The position numbers and the translations under genes are program-made. Positions 58,071 to 64,000 of a DNA stretch of 64,000 bases are shown here, in pieces. Source of the DNA: SHLQ01 sp033344795 (GTDB lineage: Bacteria > Actinomycetota > Acidimicrobiia > Acidimicrobiales > SHLQ01); NCBI GenBank assembly GCA_033344795.1, contig JAWPMS010000001.1:2852001-2916000 (forward strand), written 5' to 3'. Numbering within the stretch: the first letter of the stretch is position 1; each line of letters starts with the position of its first letter. The notes under the pieces were generated by a model, which saw nothing but the letters and a program-made list of their open reading frames with translations, made no database searches and was not told the DNA's origin.

Positions 58071-59222
58071 ATGACGACCGTTTCGGTGATGGGAGCTACT
58101 GGCTCGATTGGATCGCAGACGCTCGACATCATTCGTTCGTCGGAGGGTGAGTTCGAGGTCCAGGCTTTGAGCATTGGATCCTCCGTCGATGCACTCATCC
58201 CCTTGGTCGAAGAGTTTCGCCCTGAGGTCGTGGTCGTCGCTGATGAAGCCAAGCGGTCTGAGGCCGCCGACCGTCTCGACTCGAGCATCCCAGTGCTGAC
58301 AGGTGACGAAGGGCTGCGTGAGGCCAGCGCGACTGCGGACATCGTGATCAATGGAGTGATGGGCTTTGCCGGTCTTGCCGTGACGCTGTCGGCTCTCGAG
58401 CACGGAAAGAGGCTCGGGCTGGCGAACAAGGAGTCTCTGATCGCCGCCGGACCAATCGTCAAGGCCGCGCGAGAGACCCCGGGCGCCGAGATCTTGCCTG
58501 TCGATTCAGAACACTGCGCCCTCCACCAGTGCTTGCGAGCAACACATGCCGGCCAGGGCGTCGATCGCCTCGTCCTTACCGCATCAGGCGGGCCGTTTCG
58601 TGGTCGAAGTGCTGCCGAGCTCGCATCGGTGACGATCGAAAACGCGCTTGCTCACCCCACCTGGTCGATGGGCCCGAAGATCACGATCGACTCCTCGACG
58701 CTGATGAACAAAGGCCTCGAGGTCATCGAGGCTCACGAACTGTATGGCATCGACTACGACCGGATCGATGTCGTGGTGCACCCACAATCCATCGTGCATT
58801 CGATGGTTTCGTTCTCCGATGGGGCAACGATTGCGCAGCTCTCAGAGCCGGACATGCGACTGTGCATCGCATATGCGTTGTCGTACCCAGATCGGTTTGA
58901 CCAGTCGTACGGTGAAATGGACTGGTCGAACGCCGTGTCTTTGACGTTCGAGCCTCCCGACCGAGAGGCATTTCGATGTCTAGACCTGGCGTTTGAAGCC
59001 GGCAGACGCGGCGGCACGGCGCCTGCGTGGCTGAGTGCAGCCAATGAAGTGTGTGTTGATGCGTTTCTCGAAGGCCTTATGCCGTGGACTGGAATAGCCG
59101 AAACTAATGAGGAGTTGTTGATGGAGCACGACGGTGCACCAGCCGACAGCCTTGAAGCTGTGCTCGACGCAGATGCGCGAGCGCGTGAACGTACGTGGAG
59201 CCGAATTCGTGAAATCCTGTAG
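58071..59222 (+). CDS. dxr: 1-deoxy-D-xylulose 5-phosphate reductoisomerase
   Basis: This 383-residue enzyme has VSVMGATGSIGSQTLDIIRS (NADPH site), GLANKESLIAAGP, LPVDSEHCALHQCL, LTASGGPFRGRS, HPTWSMGPKITIDSSTLMNK and GLEVIEAHELYGIDYDRID. It carries out the committed step of the MEP isoprenoid pathway. Another MEP enzyme, IspG, is encoded two genes later. Translation is probably leaderless. Confidence 0.97.
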   Translation: MTTVSVMGATGSIGSQTLDIIRSSEGEFEVQALSIGSSVDALIPLVEEFRPEVVVVADEAKRSEAADRLDSSIPVLTGDEGLREASATADIVINGVMGFAGLAVTLSALEHGKRLGLANKESLIAAGPIVKAARETPGAEILPVDSEHCALHQCLRATHAGQGVDRLVLTASGGPFRGRSAAELASVTIENALAHPTWSMGPKITIDSSTLMNKGLEVIEAHELYGIDYDRIDVVVHPQSIVHSMVSFSDGATIAQLSEPDMRLCIAYALSYPDRFDQSYGEMDWSNAVSLTFEPPDREAFRCLDLAFEAGRRGGTAPAWLSAANEVCVDAFLEGLMPWTGIAETNEELLMEHDGAPADSLEAVLDADARARERTWSRIREIL

Positions 59223-59225
59223 CCG

Positions 59226-60725
59226 ATGACCGATCTCCTCGACGCACCGATCGACGAACCCGAAAACGTCGACGCACCCGCGCCCGCCGATGATGAGCTG
59301 GGCATTCAGCCAGCGCGCTTTCTCGGTTTCGTTGGCGTCATCGCCGCGATGGCGATTCTCGGCGGATGGGAACTACTCCTGATCGTTGCAATCTTGGTCA
59401 TTTGCATCGTGATTCACGAGGCGGGCCACTTCTTCACCGCTCGATGGTCCGGGATGAAGGCGACCGAATTCTTCATTGGATTCGGGCCGAGAATATTCGC
59501 CTGGCAGAGAGGCGAGACGACGTATGGGTTGAAAGCCTTGCCACTTGGCGCCTACGTGCGCATCATCGGGATGAACAACCTCGATGAAGTCGAGATCGAA
59601 GACGAACCACGGGCCTATCGGAATGCCCCGTGGCACAAGCGATTCCTCACCGTCGCCGCAGGCCCCGCCACACACTTCGTCATTGCGGTTTTGTTGGCGG
59701 GTCTGGCGATTTGGCAGTTTGGCCAAGAGGTCGAAGGGGAATGGGCTGTCGGCGAGGTGATCCCTCTCAGCGCCGCAGAATTCGCGGGCATCGAGAGTGG
59801 AGACCAACTCCTCGAGATCGATGGCCGTTCGGTGGAGAACTTCGACAACCTGGCGACGGTGGTTCCCCAGGTACAGGGTGAGCTCGTCGAGATCGCGCTA
59901 CTTCGTGACGGAGAACCGATGACGATCGAAGCTCGCATCGGTGAGCGTCTCACCGCTGCGGGTTCGACCGGATTTTCGGGACTCTATGAAGGTGACGTCG
60001 TGATCGGGTTCGAAGGAGTGCCCACTGCGAACTATGCAGATTTTGCGGCTCGGGCATCTGAGCGCATCGGAGAAACGGTCGAGGTCGATGTCGTCTACGG
60101 TCGCCGGTTGCACACGGAGCTCGTCACGATCAATGACGTGAACTTCGACGACAACGCCGTTTCGGGATTCCTTGGAATCTCTGAGAGTGTCGTTCGTGAG
60201 CGTCTACCCCTCGGCGATGCGGCGTCTCAGGCCGTGCCGACGGTTTGGGATGTGACGAGTCAGCTCGCCTCTCGATTCGGTGACATGTTCAGCTCGGTCG
60301 ATGGATGGCGAGGTCTCTTCGCACTTCCCCCAACCGAGGATCCGGCCGATTCGCTTGTTTCGGCAGGCCCATCGTTGGGAGACCAACAACGACCTTTGGC
60401 CGAAATCGATGAGAACCGGCTGCTCTCGATCGTGGGTGCAGTCGGAATTGGCCAGCAGCTCGTCGGTGAAGGCACGGCCGCCGTCTTGTTCTTCTTTGTC
60501 GGACTGAACATCTCGCTTGGCATGATCAACCTGGTGCCGCTGCTGCCGTTTGACGGCGGACACATGGCCGTGGCCACGTACGAGCGATTGCGTTCATTCG
60601 GCGGACGAGTTCATCGCGTTGACGCCGCTCGTCTTCTCCCGTTGACCTATGCGGTCCTCATGTTCATGATGCTCGTCGGCGGAATCGCGATCATTCGCGA
60701 TCTCGTCGATCCAATCCAGCTGTAA
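59226..60725 (+). CDS. rip1: Site-2 intramembrane metalloprotease (RseP / Rip1 family)
   Basis: This is a 499-residue protein. An acidic N-terminal tail precedes TM1, with the zinc motif HEAGH at residues 64-68. Two PDZ-like segments follow (GEVIPLSAAEFAGIESGDQL and YEGDVVIGFEGVPTANYADF). The second catalytic region is NLVPLLPFDGGH in a late TM. It lies between dxr and ispG as Rip1 does in Mycobacterium, where it cleaves anti-sigma factors including RskA. An RskA-like protein is encoded at 19412-20086, a likely substrate. It starts three bases after dxr. Confidence 0.93.
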   Translation: MTDLLDAPIDEPENVDAPAPADDELGIQPARFLGFVGVIAAMAILGGWELLLIVAILVICIVIHEAGHFFTARWSGMKATEFFIGFGPRIFAWQRGETTYGLKALPLGAYVRIIGMNNLDEVEIEDEPRAYRNAPWHKRFLTVAAGPATHFVIAVLLAGLAIWQFGQEVEGEWAVGEVIPLSAAEFAGIESGDQLLEIDGRSVENFDNLATVVPQVQGELVEIALLRDGEPMTIEARIGERLTAAGSTGFSGLYEGDVVIGFEGVPTANYADFAARASERIGETVEVDVVYGRRLHTELVTINDVNFDDNAVSGFLGISESVVRERLPLGDAASQAVPTVWDVTSQLASRFGDMFSSVDGWRGLFALPPTEDPADSLVSAGPSLGDQQRPLAEIDENRLLSIVGAVGIGQQLVGEGTAAVLFFFVGLNISLGMINLVPLLPFDGGHMAVATYERLRSFGGRVHRVDAARLLPLTYAVLMFMMLVGGIAIIRDLVDPIQL

Positions 60726-60729
60726 CTCG

Positions 60730-60900
60730 CCGCAGGCGAAATCCGGCCGAAGGCCGGCCTCGATTCGCGCTGCGGACTGCCAAAGGCCGCGAGCCGTTCG
60801 TCGTCCCTCCTCACTCCGGTGCTGGCGTTTGTCTGTGCGTATACAGGCTCTTCGGTTTAGCCCTCCCGGCTCCGCTGTCGCGTGCGGTCGCGCCTCACTT
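60730..60900 (+). repeat. Intergenic repeat copy R5 after the site-2 protease gene
   Basis: Blocks in order: CGATTCGCGCTGCGGACTGC, CCGTTCGTCGTCCCTCCTCA, GCTGGCGTTTGTCTGTGCGT followed by ATACAGGCTCTTCGG, and CTCCGCTGTCGCGTGCGGTC. It is more diverged at its start than R3 or R4. The stretch 60726-61126 (401 bases) holds no gene besides this repeat, the inverted repeat and the ispG promoter. Confidence 0.7.
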
Positions 60901-60955
60901 TCCACTTTCTCGCTCCGCTGTCACGACTGGTCCAACACACTGCGTCAAAATGGGG

Positions 60956-60993
60956 GGGGTCTGACCCCTTTCTTGAAAAAGGGGTCAGACCCC
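60956..60993. repeat. 16-bp inverted repeat GGGGTCTGACCCCTTT before ispG
   Basis: Left arm 60956-60971, right arm 60978-60993 (AAAGGGGTCAGACCCC), six-base loop. The arms match the element before dxr almost exactly. Confidence 0.85.
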
Positions 60994-61114
60994 TTTCCCA
61001 AAACTGGTGGGTTTGTCTATGCCAAACACCTTGGGCGAGAGGGGAGCGGAGCTCGCGTAGCCACCATGTCAGCGGCGCCGGATGTCGGGCGGAAGCCCCG
61101 ACGTGTGATCGCGG

Positions 61115-61120
61115 TAGGTT
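61115..61120 (+). promoter_or_regulatory. -10 hexamer TAGGTT of ispG
   Basis: TAGGTT ends six bases before ATG 61127. Confidence 0.5.
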
Positions 61121-61126
61121 GTTCGC

Positions 61127-62368
61127 ATGCAGTTTGACGGTGTCTTCCCTCGTAGGAAGACGAAACAGATCATGGTCGGCAACGTCCCCGTTGGAGGTGA
61201 TGCGCCCATCACCGTTCAGTCGATGACCATCACCAAGACGGCCGACCACGAGGCAACCTTGCAGCAGATCTACGCACTCGCTGGCGCGGGAGCCGACATC
61301 GTTCGTTGTACGTGCAACAAACCCGAGGCTGCCGAGGGACTCGCTCGCATCGTGCCTCGATCCCCGGTGCCGATCATCGCCGACATCCACAACAATCACC
61401 GCATGGCCTTGGCGGCCCTCGACGCAGGCGTGCACTGCCTTCGGCTCAACCCGGGCAACATCACCGATCCGAGCAAGATCAAGCTGATCGCCCAAGAGGC
61501 CAAAGCGCGCAATGTCCCCATTCGCATCGGAGTGAATGGTGGCTCTCTCGACTCCTCGTTGTACGACGAAGAAAAGGGTGTCACCCCCGAAGCCATGGTC
61601 GAGTCGGCGCTACGTGAGATCAGCTACTTCGACGACGTCGGATTCGATCTGGTGAAGATCTCGGTCAAGGCCTCCAGCGTCCCGCTGATGATCGAGGCAT
61701 ACAGACAACTCTCAGAGGCAACCGACTACCCGTTGCATCTCGGCGTCACCGAGGCTGGTCCTCCACCTGCCGGCACGATCAAGGCAACCGCCGGTATCGG
61801 CACGCTGTTGGCCGAGGGTATTGGCGACACGATCCGCTACTCGCTCACCGCCGACCCTGTACAAGAAGCAAAGGCCGGTCGGATCCTGCTCGAGGCGCTC
61901 GGTCTTCGCGAACGCAAGAACGTCGATCTCATCGCGTGCCCAAGCTGCGGTCGAGCAGAGATCGACGTGTACAAGGTGGCCGAGGATGCAATGCTCGCAT
62001 TCGAGGACAAGAAGATCCCATTGCAGGTGGCTGTGATGGGCTGCGTCGTCAATGGCCCTGGGGAGGCGCGTGATGCCGACTTGGGAATCGCGGCAGGGAA
62101 CAAGCGAGGACACCTGTTTGTCAAGGGTGTCAACGTCGCCGTGGTCCCCGAGGACGAGATGGTCGAGCAGCTTCTCGATTGGGCCATCTACCTCCACGAG
62201 GAAGGCGTGGAAGCAACGATGCAACGCGCGGAGGCGACCCGAGATGCAGCGCGCAAGGCAGCCGAGGAGGATCGGGCGCGCAATCTCGATGAGCGAGGCG
62301 AGGATGCCAACGACGCAGAGACCGCCATCGAACTCATCCGCAAGCGCAAGGAAGCCACCTCGAACTGA
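61127..62368 (+). CDS. ispG: 4-hydroxy-3-methylbut-2-en-1-yl diphosphate synthase IspG (GcpE)
   Basis: This is a 413-residue protein. The TIM-barrel half has APITVQSMTITKTADHEATL, IADIHNNHRMALAALDAGVH and RLNPGNITDP. The Fe-S half has DLIACPSCGRAEIDVYKVAE and AVMGCVVNGPGEARDADLGI, whose three cysteines bind the [4Fe-4S] cluster. A charged C-terminal tail follows (RARNLDERGEDANDAETAIE). It catalyses the penultimate step of the MEP pathway. The stop overlaps the next start (TGATG). Confidence 0.97.
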   Translation: MQFDGVFPRRKTKQIMVGNVPVGGDAPITVQSMTITKTADHEATLQQIYALAGAGADIVRCTCNKPEAAEGLARIVPRSPVPIIADIHNNHRMALAALDAGVHCLRLNPGNITDPSKIKLIAQEAKARNVPIRIGVNGGSLDSSLYDEEKGVTPEAMVESALREISYFDDVGFDLVKISVKASSVPLMIEAYRQLSEATDYPLHLGVTEAGPPPAGTIKATAGIGTLLAEGIGDTIRYSLTADPVQEAKAGRILLEALGLRERKNVDLIACPSCGRAEIDVYKVAEDAMLAFEDKKIPLQVAVMGCVVNGPGEARDADLGIAAGNKRGHLFVKGVNVAVVPEDEMVEQLLDWAIYLHEEGVEATMQRAEATRDAARKAAEEDRARNLDERGEDANDAETAIELIRKRKEATSN

Positions 62369-62805
62369 TGGCTGACGTCGTAGTGCCGTTGCGCCTCGCA
62401 ACCGACTCGGGGTTTCCCGCGATTTGTGCGATCACGGGCGAACGAGCCGATGGGGCTGTCTCCATCCGGCTCGATCGGTCGGTGAAACGATGGAGCTCGC
62501 CAGCGGTGCGAATTCCACTGAGCGATCCGATCTTCAAGAAATGGTCGACGCGACGCAACATCTACATAAAGGCTCGAGCCTTCGCTTCGGTCCTGACCGC
62601 TGTCGGAATCGTTATCGCGTTCCGCAATGGTCTCTTGGGGCTGGGTGTCGTTGCGATTGCCCTGGCCGTTCATCTCGTTGACCTCTGGGCCGATCGAACG
62701 ACGTACAACTTTCAGCCAGTCCTGGAGCGAAGGGGCCACGATCTTGCGCTTCTCGGAGTGCATGAGCGTTTCGCCACTGCCGTCGCCGAGACGGTTCACG
62801 ACTGA
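62368..62805 (+). CDS. Membrane protein of unknown function coupled to ispG
   Basis: This is a 145-residue protein. The N-terminal soluble part has FPAICAITGERADGAVSIRL, a C-x-x-T-G-E knuckle seen at the start of several actinobacterial membrane proteins. Two hydrophobic helices lie at about residues 72-86 and 90-106, then a soluble tail. I do not recognise a named family. Its ATG overlaps the ispG stop by one base, so it is translated with ispG. It ends the operon before the rimP leader. Confidence 0.7.
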   Translation: MADVVVPLRLATDSGFPAICAITGERADGAVSIRLDRSVKRWSSPAVRIPLSDPIFKKWSTRRNIYIKARAFASVLTAVGIVIAFRNGLLGLGVVAIALAVHLVDLWADRTTYNFQPVLERRGHDLALLGVHERFATAVAETVHD

Positions 62806-62865
62806 GATCACGCGCATTGCATGACCGGAACAGTCGCGAGGCGTGGCCGATGGACCGGCTTCCGA

Positions 62866-62871
62866 TAGCAT
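62866..62871 (+). promoter_or_regulatory. Candidate -10 TAGCAT of the rimP-nusA operon
   Basis: TAGCAT lies 122 bases before the rimP ATG and gives a leader of about 115 bases containing two hairpins. It is identical to the proposed rpsP -10. Confidence 0.35.
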
Positions 62872-62916
62872 GTTCGCTGCACGCAAATACGGGCCCAACC
62901 GGACCTGAATGACGCG

Positions 62917-62950
62917 AGCGTGGGCTTTCGGGTCCACGCTTTTCTTTGTT
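62917..62950 (+). terminator. Intrinsic terminator or attenuator in the rimP leader
   Basis: AGCGTGG (62917-62923) pairs with CCACGCT (62934-62940), followed by TTTCTTTGTT. If transcription starts at the TAGCAT promoter this lies inside the leader and would act as an attenuator; otherwise it ends the ispG operon. Confidence 0.55.
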
Positions 62951-62952
62951 CC

Positions 62953-62967
62953 CGGGGCAAGGCCCCG
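62953..62967 (+). other. GC-rich hairpin before the rimP ribosome binding site
   Basis: CGGGGC-AAG-GCCCCG forms a 6-bp stem with a 3-base loop, 15 bases before the strong GAGGAGG site of rimP. Together with the upstream hairpin it could form alternative leader structures. Confidence 0.45.
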
Positions 62968-62993
62968 CACAACAGGGGACACGAGGAGGTGAC

Positions 62994-63545
62994 ATGAGTG
63001 AGAAGCAAGGCGCACTAGTTGCGTCATTCACCGACCTCGTGTTGCCGATCACCGATGACTTCCAGTGCGAGCTCGTCGACGTCGACTACAACAACGGCGT
63101 CATGAAGCTCGTCATCGATCAACCCGACGGGCTCCTCAGCCAGACGCTGATCGAAGTCACGAAAGCCGTGTCTCGGATGATCGACGCCGAGGATCCGATC
63201 CCCGGGCGATTCACTCTCGAAGTAACGAGTCCGGGTGTCGAGCGGCCGTTGAAGAAGCCCGAACACTTCCGGCGCTCGGTCGGCGAGACCGTGAGCATCA
63301 AGACGATGCCCGACGTCGCCGGCGATCGGCGCATAGAAGGTGATCTGGTGAGCTGCGATGAGTTCGGGGTCACGGTTTCGACCGGCGACGGCGAACAGAC
63401 GCTTCGCTACGGCGAAATTCGCAGCGCCAGAACCGTATTCGCTTGGGGTCCCACTCCAAAACGAGGCGGCAACAAGAACGGTTCCTCCAATGGCGCCAAG
63501 CAAGAAATGAAAACGAAGAAAGGTCAGCTTGCCGATGAACGCTGA
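62994..63545 (+). CDS. rimP: Ribosome maturation factor RimP
   Basis: This is a 183-residue protein. The N-domain reads FQCELVDVDYNNGVMKLVID with QTLIEVTKAVSRMIDAEDPI and FTLEVTSPGVERPLKKPEHF; the C-domain is SH3-like, and a basic Asn/Lys-rich tail follows. It helps assemble the 30S subunit. ATG 62994 follows GAGGAGG; upstream in-frame codons are in the leader. It overlaps nusA by 11 bases. Confidence 0.94.
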   Translation: MSEKQGALVASFTDLVLPITDDFQCELVDVDYNNGVMKLVIDQPDGLLSQTLIEVTKAVSRMIDAEDPIPGRFTLEVTSPGVERPLKKPEHFRRSVGETVSIKTMPDVAGDRRIEGDLVSCDEFGVTVSTGDGEQTLRYGEIRSARTVFAWGPTPKRGGNKNGSSNGAKQEMKTKKGQLADER

Positions 63546-64000
63546 GATGCTCGAAGCCCTTCAAGCACTTGCCCGTGAAAAGGGAATCTCGGTCGACGCG
63601 CTGTTTGCAGCACTCGCCGATGCCCTTGAGTCTGCATACAAGCGGATGCCTGACGCGTACGAGTACTCGTGGGTCACCATCGATCCAGAGACCATGGACA
63701 TCCGCGTGATGGCCCAAGCACTCGACGAAGAGGGTGAAATCGTCGGCGATGAGCTCGACGTGACCCCCGACAACTTCGGGCGAATCGCTGCCCAGACCGC
63801 ACGACAGGTCATGACTCAGCGAATTCGCGAGGCTGAGCGCGAGCTGAAGTACGAAGAGTACGCAGGTCGCGAAGGTGACATCGTCACCGGCATGATCCAA
63901 CAGACCGATGCGCGGTACACGCTGCTCGACCTCGGTCGAGTCGAGGCCTTGCTGCCGCAGTCCGAACAGGTCATGTTCGAACGGCCCGAGCCGAACGCTC
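63535..64000 (+). CDS. nusA: Transcription termination/antitermination protein NusA, 3' end cut by window edge
   Basis: The 155 visible residues form the NusA N-terminal domain: MLEALQALAREKGISVDALF, then LADALESAYKRMPDAYEY, FGRIAAQTARQVMTQRIREA, and the start of the S1 domain (AGREGDIVTGMIQQTDARYT, LLDLGRVEALLPQSEQV). It binds RNA polymerase and controls pausing and termination. The ATG lies within the rimP end. The KH domains are beyond the window. Confidence 0.95.
   Translation, partial: MNAEMLEALQALAREKGISVDALFAALADALESAYKRMPDAYEYSWVTIDPETMDIRVMAQALDEEGEIVGDELDVTPDNFGRIAAQTARQVMTQRIREAERELKYEEYAGREGDIVTGMIQQTDARYTLLDLGRVEALLPQSEQVMFERPEPNA

Overview
The window is high-GC DNA (roughly 60% by eye) from an actinobacterium. 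The order of housekeeping genes is actinobacterial: coaD - sepIVA-like - yceD - rpmF - plsX - acpP - rnc - fpg-like - smc - ftsY - ffh - rpsP - khpA - rimM - trmD - rplS - yraN - comM - dprA - xer - whiG-type sigma - M23 - rpsB - tsf - pyrH - frr - cdsA - dxr - rip1 - ispG - rimP - nusA. A fused E2/E1 2-oxoglutarate enzyme (Kgd), a SigK/RskA pair, a UvrD2-type helicase and ribosomal proteins with long acidic tails point to class Acidimicrobiia, perhaps an aquatic Ilumatobacter-like lineage. That placement is inference. No rRNA, tRNA, CRISPR array, prophage or insertion sequence was recognised.

Region 1 (1-20 kb) is mixed metabolism. A truncated catechol 2,3-dioxygenase diverges from an IclR regulator, and a meta-pathway-type hydratase lies nearby, flanked by two related HAD hydrolases. 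Then come EttA, a LAXTG-anchored surface protein with six near-identical 63-bp repeats, a CPA1 antiporter with a TrkA-N domain, exonuclease III, Kgd, a UvrD2-like helicase, a PH-SHOCT membrane protein, an ElaA-type acetyltransferase and an alpha/beta hydrolase - racemase - membrane protein operon. Region 2 (19-25 kb) holds SigK/RskA, a cold-shock-like protein, a FakA-like DAK2 protein and RecG.

Region 3 (25-43 kb) is a dense core: rsmD-coaD, lipid and ribosome genes, RNase III, an Fpg-fold protein without its catalytic residues, SMC, a two-component system, and the SRP receptor and SRP54 separated by a DUF4261-like gene, then rpsP to rplS. Region 4 (43.6-52.7 kb) has yraN, a 36-codon membrane protein diverging from a lipoprotein cytochrome c, a secreted RTX/VanY protein, an M24 protein, comM-dprA-xer, a motility/sporulation-type sigma factor and a degenerate M23 protein. 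Region 5 (52.9-64 kb) is rpsB-tsf-pyrH-frr-cdsA-dxr-rip1-ispG-rimP-nusA, with nusA cut by the window end.

Two signals recur across the window. First, about twenty genes have a TANNNT-type hexamer ending only 6-10 bases before the start codon, the signature of leaderless transcripts; it also decides several start codons. Second, a family of intergenic repeats begins just after the stop codons of the fpg-like gene, smc, rplS, cdsA and rip1. Two copies carry long GGGGTCTGACCCC inverted repeats in front of dxr and ispG.
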